Shown: positions 9,878 to 23,700 of the stretch, piece after piece
Layout of the letters: the number at the start of each line of letters is the position of its first letter
How positions within the stretch are numbered: position 1 is the first letter of the stretch
Origin: Tipula vernalis
Taxonomy: Eukaryota; Arthropoda; Insecta; Diptera; Tipulidae
DNA: 64,000 nt
Assembly: GCA_958295665.1 (NCBI GenBank)
Contig: OY282558.1
Location: 37,655,045 to 37,719,044, forward strand
Reading direction: 5' to 3'
The notes under the pieces: model-generated
What the model saw: the letters and a program-made list of their open reading frames with translations, nothing else
What the model was told of the DNA's origin: nothing
Database searches by the model: none
Made by a program: the position numbers and the translations under genes

Positions 9878-10046
9878 TGATGTACGTTAAGTACTAGCGA
9901 ATCATAACTAATACAGATAAATTCTCTAACAATTGTATAGTGTATACAGAAATAGAGCTGTGTGAATGTCGTGAAGAAGAAAAAATTGTAAGAGAATTTA
10001 TCTGTATTAGTTATGATTCGCTAGTACTTAACGCACAGCACATTAT
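9878..10046. mobile_element. Hairpin MITE with ~50-bp arms
   Basis: The left arm, TAAGTACTAGCGAATCATAA and on through TACAGATAAATTCTCT to about 9,935, is matched by its reverse complement AGAGAATTTATCTGTATTAG to GATTCGCTAGTACTTA (9,991-10,030). The unpaired middle is about 50 bp. Weaker pairing extends outward (GTGATGTACG with GCACAGCAC). Non-coding, superfamily unassigned. Confidence 0.6.
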
Positions 10047-10739
10047 GTATATCGTTCGTTAAGGACCAATACCTTCTTTCATCCATTTTCGAAATTGAGT
10101 TAAGATAGCGGCTACATCTATTTTTGAACAATATTTTAACGAGGTTTTGATCAAATATTTTTTGAAACTTTAGTCAAATGTAGTTTGTTTCAAAATTTCT
10201 TGGACATGGCATTTCTTGCAAAAAATCTAATATTTTTTGAGATACATATTTGCAAAATAAATTTTCTTGTCAAAGAAATTTGCTACTTCCGGTTTGCGGA
10301 TTTTTATTAAAATTTACTGAGATCTCCAAATTTATAAAAAAAATCTTAAATATCAAGTTTCAGTTCGATTGGTTAAACCATCTGGGCTATAGAGAGGGCA
10401 AAGACTGGCAGAGAGGTCGACAGACAGACTACTTTTAAACTCAATTTTTTGGGACTCAGAACACTCACAATACAGACACAGATTACCACATTTATTTTAT
10501 TAACGTAAATTAAAGTAAAAGGAGTATAGATAGCTTTGATGGTCATTGACAGAGATCAAATTTGAGTACGCCTTCATGTTCTATGTATTTTTAGAGATTT
10601 TCTTTGTGTCAGACAAAATACTTGCTCGACCCAATCAGCCAAATGGTTTTTCTGATTTTTTGATTGTTCAAAAATCGAAAATTGGTAGACAATCGTAGAG
10701 ATGGCTAGTTTTTTGGAGTACCGTAATTCGCCAAAGAGA
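10047..10739. other. No gene; degraded repeat-like DNA
   Basis: The segment around 10,330-10,430 (GATTGGTTAAACCATCTGGG, then GGTCGACAGACAGACTAC) resembles degenerate dispersed sequence common in fly genomes, but I cannot assign it. Nothing coding is supported. Confidence 0.35.
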
Positions 10740-10930
10740 TAAAATACCGTTTATAATCGGTTGAGAAGTAATACAGTTCCTTTATTGATTCCCTTTTTCA
10801 TTGAAAACCTCAGAAATAGGTCATATTTCTAACCTTAATCCTTTAAGAAATAGCCAAGTTCCGTTTTATTTGGTCATTTTCTAAGAAATAGCTCAGTTCC
10901 ATTAGAAGTGGCCAGATTCATCAAAGAGTC
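10740..10930 (-). repeat. Degenerate R repeat, reverse orientation
   Basis: Contains TTAAGAAATAGCCAAGTTCC and TTTGGTCATTTTC, the reverse complement of the R core. It adjoins the Jockey relic that follows and is more diverged than the copies after 25,585. Confidence 0.5.
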
Positions 10931-10949
10931 ATGTTAGAATTCCATATTT

Positions 10950-11905
10950 CCATTGCACAAGCCGAATTTCAAGTTTCATTCTCATGTCACATATTACGCC
11001 GCATTAAGTCTTGTCAAGTGCCCTTATTGAACACAACATGGATATTATGTTTACTTCAGAACCACATTTTACAACTAAGAGCCATCTCAAAATCAAAGGA
11101 TACACCTTCACATCGGGGAACTGCTATCCTTACTAAGAACAAAATAATACATTATGAATTCCGAAAATACAATGAGGAACATATACCAGCAACTAGTACC
11201 TGTCTGGAGGAATGGATAGGAAAATCCATCATATCTGCAGCTTATTGTTCACCGAAACATTCAATTAAAAGACAACAGTTTGCAAATTACTTCAAAACGG
11301 ATGTATTAAAACAGGCTGCAGAGGATGTGACACCCTGCAGCTCAGTTTACTTAAAGTTAGACAAACCGTCACAGAATATTTAAGAGCACTTAATGTTAAA
11401 ACGCTGAATACACAGGCAATAGCAGCTACACAGATCGCCTACACTTAAATTAAATTTAAATGAAGCGATTAAAAACCTGAAAATGACCCTATTAATAGAA
11501 CGCGATGAAGCAGTTCAACATTATCTCAGTGAACTTACAGAGGCCGAAGCATCAAATTATTCTCTGTGGAGAGCTACACGTAAGCTGAAACGACCAACAA
11601 ATTTGGGAATAAGTGATGCAAATAAAGCAAAGATATTTGCTCAACATCCTAATAAAGTATTTATACCCAACGAACAAATTGGAAGTCTCGAATTAATAAG
11701 TAGAAGGAAAACATTGATCCAAGAGAAGCACCAGGGCATGATCTGATAAGTGGCCAAATAAACAAAAGTCTTCCAAAAGTTTTGCTCCTGCAAAAACTTA
11801 AACCCAATAAGCTAACAAAGAAAAGATTATTTAGCATCCAAGAGTTGTTTTACATGAAACATTGAATCTATTCCTGAAAATTGGATAAATTAAAATTATG
11901 CTTAA
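10950..11905 (+). pseudogene. Jockey-clade ORF2 relic (endonuclease to start of RT)
   Basis: Broken frames in order along a Jockey-type ORF2. The apurinic-like endonuclease domain appears at 11,110-11,290 (RGTAILTKNKIIHYEF, then GKSIISAAYCSPKHSIK). The linker before the reverse transcriptase appears at 11,483-11,746 (YLSELTEAEASNYSLWRATR, KLKRP). The RT start follows at about 11,715-11,900 (APGHDLISGQI, then IPENW). Stops and frameshifts separate the pieces, and the RT catalytic core is absent. The element would copy RNA into a nicked target by target-primed reverse transcription; this copy cannot. Confidence 0.7.
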
Positions 11906-13556
<1,651 letters not shown>

Positions 13557-13560
13557 ATAT
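13557..13560. other. ATAT between two head-to-head LTRs
   Basis: The only bases between the inverted LTRs. ATAT is a known preferred 4-bp target of some insect gypsy elements, so this may be the shared target duplication. Confidence 0.5.
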
Positions 13561-14033
13561 TGTGACGGTGACACCTAGCGTGTGATAGAATAAGTAAAAT
13601 TAATAGCTCAATGTTAAACTGTACTAAAATGGAATTTTCCATGATAAAATTGTTCTACACTATTCTAACTGGAAAAGTCATGAACTTTCGAGAAATTTGG
13701 TTTGTGTATATAAAAAGGCGAACAAGATCGAATTGGATTATTAGTATTTGGAACGCGATAGAGTAAACTTGTAAGATTTGGTAAGCGACAGTGTGAAGAT
13801 TAAGAAGTAATTAAAAAGTGATTTAAAAAGTGTTGTAGTGCGAAATAAAAATTATAAGTGAACAGTAAAATTTGAGAATAATTTATGTAAAGTGATTTTG
13901 TGAATTTTTATTGATAGACTGTGTTATAATAAATTTTGTAAATAAATAAATTCGTTGGAGATAAATTAAATTGATTTTGTATTATTCACAATCCAGTGAT
14001 ACGAACCTTGAGTGACAAGGCAAAAACGTAGCA
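13561..14033 (+). mobile_element. Solo LTR of a gypsy-like element, forward orientation
   Basis: A 473-bp sequence from TGTGACGGTG to AAACGTAGCA. It contains a TATA box (TATATAAAAAGG, from 13,707), and AATAAATAAA-type polyadenylation signals near 13,940. TA repeat follows directly rather than a primer-binding site, so it is solo and not the 5' LTR of the gypsy body at 14,417. Confidence 0.72.
13707..13718 (+). promoter_or_regulatory. TATA box of the forward LTR
   Basis: TATATAAAAAGG, about 146 bp into the LTR, where a U3 promoter is expected. Transcription would start roughly 25-30 bp downstream. Confidence 0.5.
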
Positions 14034-14286
<253 letters not shown>

Positions 14287-14416
14287 GGATCACCCTGTAC
14301 AATCAACAATAAAAACCAAAAATTGTGTAATTTATGTAAATGTTAAATAAAAGAATTTAGTATTGTTTGAATTTTTGTACATATAACATCGAGTGTGATT
14401 AACTGAATCCACTGTT

Positions 14417-14434
14417 TGGGGGCTCAACCGGGAT
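14417..14434 (+). promoter_or_regulatory. Primer-binding site, tRNA-Pro type
   Basis: TGGGGGCTCAACCGGGAT differs from the classical 18-base tRNA-Pro primer-binding site (TGGGGGCTCGTCCGGGAT) at two positions only. The tRNA 3' end would prime minus-strand DNA synthesis here, and the position just after the LTR end fits. Confidence 0.7.
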
Positions 14435-14949
14435 CTGCCAGTATAAAAAAATATGACGATTTACAAAACGGCGATAAAATTTGGTGTATTAAGGCGACCA
14501 AATAATTCCGTGCTGGACATAAGGCGATAACACGGCGGCGAATTTTACGGTGTCATTTTTATCGTCGTGAACTGATGGTGAAGATTTCAGAAATTAGTCA
14601 TTGACGAGACAATTTCTTAGGTGTTATATTAGAAGTGTATTAACAATAAAAAAAAAAAGTGCCAATACAAGGAATTAGGAATTCTGTCGGAACAATAAGA
14701 TTGTTCATAATTTGATTGTGTTGTGTATAATCTATGTTGTATATAGAATTTATTGAATTTAAATTTCAACGTGACAAATTCTCGAAGTTTTCATGGACAT
14801 TTTCGAATGGCGTTGCTTTCAAAATACATACTTAACAAAGAAAAAAACAAGTGTGTTAAGTACCGCTTTACGTTTAATTGGTACACAATATTCCAAAATA
14901 AACTGTAATCTTGTGGTGAAGCGCATCGATATATTTTGATCGTTTTGTT

Positions 14950-15591
14950 TTGTTATTATCATGGGGGAGTAAGAAAAATCGCAAGAGAAATAATTTGGAG
15001 GATCATAATGCCCATGATACAAGTTCATATGTGTTTGCACAAAAGATGATAGACTTAGTCAAGCGTGCTATTAATAAAGATTTGAGTAACGGTAGAAATA
15101 ATCTAGGTGCTGCTAGTTTAAATTCACAACAGCATACAGTCAGTAACAGCACAATGGTGGAACTAACAGAGGATGACAATGTCGTCAACGCGAAATCGGT
15201 GGCTGAGCTTTTAGAAGAAATTAGAAAGAGAGAGATCGAATTAAAAGATAAAGAAATAGAACTGTTAAGAAGGGAAAATGAAGTTATGCGAAATAATGCC
15301 GCCCATACTACTGTAAATCGAAATCAACCTCAGCCGCTAAACTTTAAGGGTATCGAAGAATCACTTACTAAATTTAGTGGTGACGATGAATCTCCACTTG
15401 AAAAGTGGGTCAAAGATGTGAATGAGTCTGCAACTTGTTTAGGACGGAGTGAAAATCGAAAAACTGTGTATACGAAAAGGCTCTTAATCGGAACTGCAAA
15501 AAAAATACCTGATCGCTATGAGGGAACTAGGAGGTTCTGGAAATTTAGAAGATGCTGCTATTATCGAAAACTGCATAAACGGTATTATTGA
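14950..15591 (+). pseudogene. gag: gypsy gag, N-terminal and capsid part
   Basis: A 213-residue frame. Residues about 75-115 form a charged coiled coil (KREIELKDKEIELLRREN), followed by a capsid-like region starting LTKFSGDDESPLEKWVKDV. The frame shifts near 15,520 and the protein continues in another frame to the nucleocapsid. The initiating codon is uncertain: the frame opens at a TTG in a region without a better ATG. Confidence 0.65.
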
Positions 15592-15922
15592 TAGCGAACA
15601 TAACAAAGCTGTACTTTATGGGGCAAGTTGTATAGATGAGTTTAAAGAAAAGTTAAACATCTATGCAAATATTAAACTCACAGCAAAGAAGCGAGATATG
15701 TCAGGCAAAAATCCAGTACACCAGCCAACTAAGAACTCTAGGAGCTCAACAAAGTATGGTTCAAGGTGTTATAATTGTGGCGAAAGGGGACATCAAGGAA
15801 AGCAGTGTGAAAATAAATCAAAGGGACCAAAATATTTCAAATGTAACGAGTACGGTCACGTGTCTCCAAACTATCAAATATTAAAAAAGCTGTGGCTGTT
15901 GTTCAAGAAGAAGCTTGCTTAA
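15518..15922 (+). pseudogene. gag: gypsy gag, capsid end and nucleocapsid zinc knuckles
   Basis: Continues gag after a frameshift. The first knuckle is intact (CYNCGERGHQGKQC, a CX2CX4HX4C motif near residues 84-97). The second (FKCNEYGHVSPNY) has lost its outer cysteines. Zinc knuckles package the element's RNA into particles; the broken second one agrees with decay. Confidence 0.75.
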
Positions 15923-15950
15923 CAGTCATTAAAAAAAAGAAGAGCATACA

Positions 15951-16415
15951 TTGTTGTCTAAAACCGTGAAGAAAGTATTGTTGTTTGAGAAAGAAATCTA
16001 CGCATTAGTTGACAGTGGCAGTGATATTAACCTCATGACACTTAAAAAATTCCAAAATGTTGACATCGAAAATCTAAGGGATGACCGAATATCATTTAAT
16101 GGCACTGGTGCTAAAGAAGTGTCACCGATAGACTTCATATTAGGAAGATACTTGATCACACAAACCATTACTATCCTCACACCAATTAGCATTATAATGA
16201 AAAGGTTTGTCCCTGAAGGTTGTGCATTGGTAGTTGAACAAGGTGATGTAATTCTCGATCTCGATCATATAGTAGACAGGGCGAGCCAGATCAGAAAAAT
16301 GGTGATTAATTACAACCCAAACAAATGCCAGCCTGCAACAAATATAAAAATGGAAATAGTTGTACTAGATGAAAAGCCAATAGCTCAAAGGCCGAGGCGA
16401 CTTTCTACACTGTAA
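15951..16415 (+). pseudogene. pol: gypsy aspartic protease
   Basis: Retropepsin-like, with the active-site loop ALVDSGSDINLM at residues about 18-29. Its role is to cut the Gag-Pol polyprotein. The C-terminal part should lead into the RT, but the frame stops at 16,415. Confidence 0.7.
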
Positions 16416-16590
16416 ACCGATATCGCCAAAAAACAAGTAAACGAATGGTTAGTGGAAGGTATTGTCCGTACCAGCACATCCGAATATGCGAGTCCCATTG
16501 TGTTGGCAAACAAAAAGGATGGGACCAAAAGGTAGTGCGTGAACTATAGAAAAATAAACAACTACGTACTACAGTAAGAAGACATCTAAG
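16416..16590 (+). pseudogene. pol: gypsy reverse transcriptase, N-terminal remnant
   Basis: Translating through in-frame stops gives EWLVEGIVRTSTSEYASP, then a KKDGT-like stretch, the fingers subdomain of a gypsy RT. The palm with the YxDD box is missing: a deletion joins this piece almost directly to RNase H. Confidence 0.65.
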
Positions 16591-16863
16591 TGTCAAGAAA
16601 ATTACAATAGCTATGAACTGGAGGTTCTAGCTATAGTTACCGCGTTGAAGAAAATGCGTGTTTATCTGTTGGTGTTGCAGTTCAAAATTATTACCGATTG
16701 TGCAACATTTAAAGAGAATATGGAACGAAAGGAATTAACGTCAAGAATTGCCGCATGGGCGTTGCAGCTGCAAGAATATAACTTTAAAGTGGAACACCGC
16801 CCTGGTTATCGAATGAGACATGCAATTGCCCTAAGTATAGAAGCCCAATTGTTTTACCAATAG
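16591..16863 (+). pseudogene. pol: gypsy RNase H
   Basis: Contains the RNase H-type sequence YNSYELEVLAIVTALKKMR (around 16,604-16,656, broken by a frame change), then FKIITDCATFKEN and FKVEHRPGYRMRHA. These match the chromosomal-type RNase H that follows the RT in gypsy pol and removes RNA from the hybrid. Confidence 0.72.
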
Positions 16864-17560
16864 AGGCCAATACAGTTAATCGTGTTAAAGCCACTCAGAG
16901 AAGTGATCCTGATATCCAACCGATTTACGAACTTCTTAAATTAGGTGAGTATGATGATTTCGTTATTAATTCTGATGTTCTGTTTAAGAAACGGGACGGT
17001 GTACTGCTATTGGTGGTGCAAAAGAAGATGCAAGGCGAGGTCATTCAAATGTGCCACAACCAAGGTCATTTCAATAAAAAGAAAACTGAGGAACTCATCG
17101 CACGGCAATTTTTTATTCCTAAGATGTCAGAGAAAGTTAAAAACTGCCTAAAAAACTGTGTTCCGTGCCTAATGTCAGAAAGGAAAGCGAGGAAGCAGGA
17201 AGAGTTTTTAAACCCTATACCAAAAGGCGATCTTCCGACCATTTGGGTACGTTGGCTTCCACCAGAAAGCAATACAAATATATTTTTGGTGTAATCGACG
17301 CATTTTCCAAATTCGTCTGGCTGTATCCAACCAAAACAACAAGCGCTAGAGAGGTCATACAGAAGCTTGAAGTGCAGAAATCTACTTTTGGGAATCCCAA
17401 GTATATCATCGCCGACAGAGGTGGTTCATTCAGATCTGCAGAATTCCAAGAGTACTGTGCACGAGAGAAGATTATTCTATTCTTTATAACCCCAGGCGCA
17501 CCAACTGGAAATGGCCAAATCGAGAGGGTTTTCGAATAGTGATTCCAGTGTTGCCCTAAC
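16864..17560 (+). pseudogene. pol: gypsy integrase: zinc domain and DDE core
   Basis: The HHCC zinc domain is complete (H of CHNQGHFN, and the C pair in CLKNCVPC, about 17,050-17,170). The catalytic core carries its triad: D in FGVIDAFSKF, D in YIIADRGGSF, and E in GNGQIERVF. At least two frame changes interrupt the coding order and a stop follows the third catalytic residue. Integrase would insert the DNA copy with a short target duplication. Confidence 0.78.
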
Positions 17561-18102
17561 AAAACTATCAGCAGACAAACCAGATGAGTAGTTTAAGCAC
17601 ACTGATCCTTTACAGCGGTTTCTGAATAATTCAATTCAACGGAGCATTGGTATGTCTCCCTTCAAGCTGTTAGTGGGCGTAGAAATGCGCTGTCCAGAAT
17701 ACGCTAAAATCACAGAAATTATTGAAGAAGAATCCAGAAGAATCATCGTGGAAGAAGCTATTGAACGAATACAGAAGGAAAACCGTCGGACCTATAATAA
17801 AAAGAGGAAAGAAGCTAACAAGTACAAAATTGGTGGTTTCACTTTAATCAAACGAAACGCAACTCAACGGTGGTACCAAATTGAATCCAAAATATATTGG
17901 GCCTTATAAAGTAGTGAAAGTGAAACAAAACGACCGTTATGATGTACATAAGATGCCCGAAGGCGAAGGTCCAGTCAATACTTCAACATCTGCTGAAAAT
18001 ATGAAGATTTATTATGTCGGAGCGTCATCATCATCAGAAGAAGGAAAAGACGACGAAATAGCGGAAGTTACCGAAGACAAAACGCCGAAAAAACTCTATT
18101 AA
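17561..18102 (+). pseudogene. pol: gypsy integrase C-terminal region
   Basis: Includes LTKLSADKPDE and SIQRSIGMSPFKLL (a conserved stretch after the integrase core), a basic coiled segment rich in E, R and K, and a small C-terminal domain with KYIGPYKVVKV. Two frames overlap at 17,881-17,909, showing a frameshift. It ends in an acidic tail. Confidence 0.65.
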
Positions 18103-18105
18103 GCT

Positions 18106-18639
18106 TTTATTGTACTTTTACAAAAAAACAAAAAATGAATTACTCTGCCCGAAAAAAATGTTAACGCCAAACTCATTTTACCGTATTCTAATTTGCGAAG
18201 AAAAGTGCGAACGAAGATTTTTGGAAAAAAAAACTCGAATTTCGATTTCCCACTCAATAATTCCATTCCATAAATTTGTTCTAAATGGGATAAAACGACA
18301 AAAATTGAAACTATTTGTCGTTAATAATTTTTGTGAATGTATTAATATGAAAATAAACAGTAGTAGTCGGCGCACCTCGGCTAAGGTGACCTACTTTCGT
18401 GACCTACATTTTGAAAATCGGTTCACCTTGAAAAACGAAACAATCCGGAGAAAGTAAAAGTGAAAATATCCGGTCGGTCGGCCTTCTAAAAATGAAAACA
18501 TCCGGAGAAGGTAAAACGTGAAAATAACCAGAAAACATCCGGCCAGTCGACCTTCAATAAAATCATCTGGAGTATCAGCGATATATGGATCAAAAAACAA
18601 AATTATATTAAACACAAGAACAAATTCAATTCACAGACT
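18106..18639 (+). repeat. Junction region with a CCGG-containing tandem repeat
   Basis: From about 18,440 to 18,565 the words AATCCGGAGAAAGTAAAA, ATCCGGTCGGTCGGCCTTCT, ACATCCGGAGAAGGTAAAA and ACATCCGGCCAGTCGACCTTC form two imperfect units of about 55 bp. It sits between the gypsy tail and the BEL relic and may be the leader or LTR edge of the BEL element. No gene. Confidence 0.4.
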
Positions 18640-19374
18640 GACGAACTTCCAATGTGTAACTCTATATCAGAAACCTTAGCTAACTTGAACATGAACCAAT
18701 TTGAAAATCAGCATATATTAACGGCATCGAAAAACAAAAGCCAAATAGTAAGGACTGGCACAGATACGATGACGATATAACAGACTAACCACGATCCCGA
18801 TGAACAATCAGGACTATACGGAAGAACTGAAAATCGTTAAACAAATAGCAACAAAAAAACGGATATAACATTCCACTTAGGAACTCCAACCGAATATTGG
18901 GACGACTTGATCATGCGCCTTATATAAACAAAATTTAATGTTTATACAAGGGAAAAGCTGGTTGCCGTGTGTGAAAAGCAAGGCATCATCAAAATTTGAA
19001 AATAATATCGAAAGCCATTTTTGCTGACGAGCAGCTTTCGAAGTGAAAATTCATATGAAGACGAGTAGACGAGAATGAAGAGATGGAACAAGTACCACAA
19101 CAACGTCCAGCAATTGCTATGGTTGATTTGGGTGACCGCATGGGAACATGATGATGATGATGAAAATGAAATCTCGCCCCTTCTCCCAACCGCCGGTGGA
19201 AATATAGCGGAGAAAAAAAATTAACGGAAAGCATACTAAATATTGACTACTTATGTAGGTGTATGGAACCGAGTCAATTACTATAATTATTAATATACCA
19301 TTCCTATCCTTCGGCCCGGTGTCATCCGGGAGTCTAGGTAAGCATTGGTCGTACATTTTGATAAAAATCTGATA

Positions 19375-19720
19375 ATACTACTGTGCGATAAATCTAAAGT
19401 TGCACCACTTAAAGGACAAACGTTGCCCCATCTGGAGTTATGTGCGGCACAATTACTTTCCAAATTAATGATGAGAATTACCAAGGAAATCAACTATTCA
19501 TAATCCAGCTGATCTGGTATAATGTGGTCTTTTGCCAGATGAACTGAGATTTCAAATTTATAGTGGTTTGGACCAGACTATTTACGAAATTACACTGAAA
19601 ATTGGAGAATAAACCCCATTGAAGCAAACACGGCGATTCTCGATTCTGATACAGACGATTCATTCTGTTAGTGATCCTTTCGAGCAAATTCATGCTAAAA
19701 AATTCCTTTATAAGGGTCAA
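19375..19720 (+). pseudogene. pol: BEL/Pao pol: RNase H region
   Basis: The reading KSKVAPLKGQTLPHLELCAA then QLLSKL (19,390-19,465) matches the start of the BEL RNase H domain, which typically reads K-x-R-V-A-P-L-K followed by LELxAA. The sequence after 19,500 is too degraded to follow through the rest of the domain. Confidence 0.65.
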
Positions 19721-19722
19721 TC

Positions 19723-20470
19723 ATGCAATGGCTTATGTGGTACGATTTATCAATAATAATCGTAAAACTAACAGGATCGTTGAACACAGCTGAAATTTAT
19801 AATGGACTAAAGGCTATCTTGCGTATTCTTACTGAATATATTGGACATAACGAAATAAATCTAGCGTGCAAGATGTTTCCACTGTTCATGGACGAAAACC
19901 AATCAATCAGAGTTGGCGGTCGACTATAATTTTCATCATTACCATTTCTTCATATGAAGCACTTGCATATTGTGCCGCAGGTGTTACTTGAAGCAGCACG
20001 GCTAAATTATTGGCCTATATCCGGTAGACCATTAGCAAAAACAGGTTTTGCCGAGAGTACATCTTATGTAGCAGAGCCAAACCAAGATTATTATAACAAC
20101 AAATGATTGATATTCCCCTGGAAACAGTCAATCCAGCACTACCATTCTTTAAAATTGGAATTCATTACTGGATATTTCTTTGTACACTACAAAATTCGAG
20201 GCAAAGTTCCATCAGAAACGTACTTGGAATTTTTTTTTCTCTATTAACTAACGCCGTTCACTAAGAACTTGCTTCCGATCTAACATCAACACCATTTTTT
20301 GGCGCAGTCAAGTGATTCGTGGCTACCCGAAAAGTTTATAAGTATTTGTGGTCAAATTTCGTAGCTGCCAACTCGCCAAACTACTACACAGCATTGAAAC
20401 TAAAGAACGAATTAATGCTATGTGTAACTAAAATCAAATCATTTCTAAATTTTGCACCACTAAAATCATC
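19723..20470 (+). pseudogene. pol: BEL/Pao pol: integrase zinc region and core
   Basis: An open piece (19,723-19,929) holds LNTAEIYNGLKAILRIL and ends PLFMDENQSIRVGGRL, typical of the linker before the BEL integrase zinc domain. Translating on through stops gives YWPISGR, ELASDLTSTPFFGAV, and ATRKVYKYLWSNFVAANSPN, the BEL integrase core around its second catalytic Asp, where the expected S-D-N-G-T reads differently here. The catalytic set looks incomplete. Confidence 0.68.
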
Positions 20471-20720
20471 TCTTTTTGGAGGTATATAGAAACGGAACAA
20501 AACAACAATAGCGAATAAAACGTCAATTAATTAAAACATTGACAACTCATCCAGCATCTACACGGTTAATTCTGGAAAACATGAACGACGAACTAAAAGG
20601 GAGGCACACAGTGGTAATTATTAAGGATGATAATCTTCCACCACTTAAATAGAAATTTGGGAAGGTAGTCGAACTTTACCCGGAGGACATGGCGGTATGG
20701 TAGTAATTTTGTTTGCTACT
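20471..20720 (+). pseudogene. pol: BEL/Pao pol: integrase C-terminal domain
   Basis: VVIIKDDNLPPLK, a stop, then KFGKVVELYPEDMAVW match the short C-terminal domain of BEL integrases (V-K-D-x-N-L-P-P-x-x-W). Sequence similarity to the element ends about 20,720. Confidence 0.65.
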
Positions 20721-23700
20721 TAATATAAAATTATGTGCAACTAGAAGATAACAGATGCCTCTAGCAAAAAGTAAATATCTTTCTCAACCAAACCAATTAA
20801 CTGGTGTATTTGACACATGCTAGTGTCCATAATTTAGCCATGTACGTACTTCTTCATTAGATTTCCTTACTCTACGGCTCCAGCTCTGTTAAGTTGCTGA
20901 AAAGTTAAATTTTTTGTATGTCCGACGCCAATAATTAAAAATGAAAAAATTATAAAAGAATACATTAAAACATAAATTTAACAACATATAAACAAAGAAC
21001 ACGTAGTACTATATCTGGAACATATTCCAGATTTGATTGTGCAATCTTAAAATTTTGTTCAACATCATAAAATTTTAATGTTTTACTATTTATTTTTATT
21101 GTTACTAATGTTATTAAAAAAAAAAATGTAATATGTGCAGCAAAAATGTTTTGGCTATGGATCTGCTTGCGCTCGCAATAAAAATATGGTAAATATGCCA
21201 ATTTCAGTTATAGGAATCCATTTGTTCTTGTTAATTGTGTTATTGTTATGGAAACATTTTTATTTTCTTAGACAAAATGATAAAGTTCAAAAAAAGCATT
21301 TTTTGCGCGAGCTTTTTTTTTTTACTGAGTTTCGCGAATTTTTTACAATTGTATAGATAATTAATATGAAATGAACAAAATCATGTTTGTGACAATTTTT
21401 GTATTATTATTTGCTATTGGGGTTTTGTTGCGGAAGACCAATTATTTATAATTAGGCAATTGGAAAATGTGTGTATACGAATTCTTATTTTCACCCATAC
21501 ATTAGAGAAACTTCATAATGTATGAACGGTTGAAAAAGCAAATTAACTCAACAAAAGCTTTTTCCATACAGCTTGATGACAAGGCGGTAAACAGAGTTCG
21601 TTTGTTATATACCCGAATGAAAAGTTATGAAATGATAACAATAAACGATTCTCTTATCTTTTTTCTTATACAGATGTACAAAACTAAAAAAAACTATCCA
21701 CTGATTATTTAATGTATGTATGTATGCAAATTGTATATACTGGTATGTGAGATAAATGATAATATTGTTCTTGTCTCTGTATATATATATATATATATAT
21801 GTAGATGAATAATGATTATACTCTGGACTAATTTCATGTCTGAATTTTAATTTTATTTTCTGTATAAAAAATTTAACTGTTGAGAATTTTTATTAGCTTT
21901 ATTCGTATTCATCTTTGTCTTAGATTTGAAACAAAAAAAAAAAAAATTAAATTTAGCTTAGAGTTTTGTTTTTATTTTATTTTATTTAAATTAAGGTTAC
22001 TCTCCATTTTTTATTGTGTGCTACATGTTTAGTTTAGATATAGTTGTGAATAATGAATTAAGGATCCGAACAACATTCGTACACAAAAAAAAAAAGGATA
22101 ATTTATTGTTAATTTTCAATTTGGATTTAAAGGATTATATGAAAGATTGGTGAACGTGCTGGCAAAGAGGACGACCGTTACACAAAATGTGTTTTTGACG
22201 AACCCAAAAAATAGTGACAAATTGTTTGTCTTAAAGATAGATATACTTTACTATGAAAGCTTAGTTTTACTCGTTTTGATATTTTTGTGTGTCAAATTTA
22301 AGAGAAAACAAAAAAACCAAACAATAATAAAAATAAGTAATTGAAAAAGTTAAACGAAAAAACTTAAAAATAAAAATTTCGATTAAATTGTCATGTTCAT
22401 TTATTAATAATAATAAATATAAAACGAAAACTATTTTTCGACAAGAAAACCGCACATACTATACAGAGGTAGAATCAACAACATTTAATTGAAAAATAGT
22501 CTATAGCTGTATATAAGTATTTTATACAAGAACAATTTTTTTTGTTGTCGAAGAATAACTATAAAAGTTTTTTATTTTGTGTACAATTCAAGCTGACAGT
22601 TTTATATTTAATTTTTTGTATTTTTAATTTTAAAATTTAACTTCTTAAGACATTATAATCATTATTATTATTATTATTATACGAAGATTGAAGTTAGGTA
22701 TTATGTTCACCGTGCTTAAGAAGTTCATAGTGAAATACAAAACTTTTGTGCTTCAAAAGAATTATAGTATTTTAAATCTAAGCATAACACCGTTACGAGA
22801 CTACGATGAGACGAGAAAAATTCTGCTTTTGTTTCAAAAGTTTATAGTTTTGATGTACCTGCGTTAATATTCCAACACAGAAAAATATAGACAAATTAAA
22901 GCTTTTTAGTTTGATTAAAATTTGGCGCGACAATCCACAACCATACTATAAACATAAATAACAAAAATCTTAATCAAAAATTCTTTGAACATCATCATAT
23001 TTCTAATGAGCAATTCTCAGCAGCTTAATCCATTAAAAAAGCAGTACACTGAATAATAATGTAATTAAAACAAATAAACAAACAAACACAAAAAAAATGT
23101 ATATGACAACAAAGTTAGAACAGCTCGAAAGAACGAAAGAACAACAATAATAATTTTAATTTTTAAAAAATATGAATATAAATAAATTAAAAAATGTAAC
23201 AAAAAAAAAAATCGGTCTCCATAGGAAGCATCATAAAGATGTGAAAGCACAGCAAGCACAAGATAAAATGTATGTCATTCATAAATCCGTAGATTATATG
23301 GTTACCTTGAGAATGAGCTTTTTTGTATAATTAGACATCTAACGACAAATTAAAATGTATATTTGATATACGAAAAGCTCGTTCTAAGTTCAATGCATCC
23401 AATAAACATAACTTTTAAAAAAAAAAAAACATAAATTAAAAACTATAATCTTTTGAATTTTATTGCAACTCTATGCAAATTTTATTGTTAAGGCTAAAAG
23501 TATATATAAAAAAAGCTCTGCATTAATATTAACAAAATAAAAAACTTTATTATTATAAATAATGCCCTTAAGTTTCGGTTACTTCGTTTCATTTTACTCT
23601 TTCTAAATATGTAAATCTTTGAGCTGCTGCTGCTTCTACACTTTACTGCTAATATCTCTACATACACAGCTACGGATGGATTCGGATGGTTTATTGTTGT

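Larger units (their letters stand above)
18640..20720 (+). mobile_element. BEL/Pao retrotransposon, decayed
   Basis: Pieces occur in BEL order: a gag-like piece (about 18,890-18,960, EYWDDLIMRLIYTKFNVYT), an RNase H-region piece, integrase zinc region, integrase core and C-terminal domain. Protease, RT and both LTRs are not recognisable. Many stops and frameshifts indicate an old copy. Confidence 0.7.
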
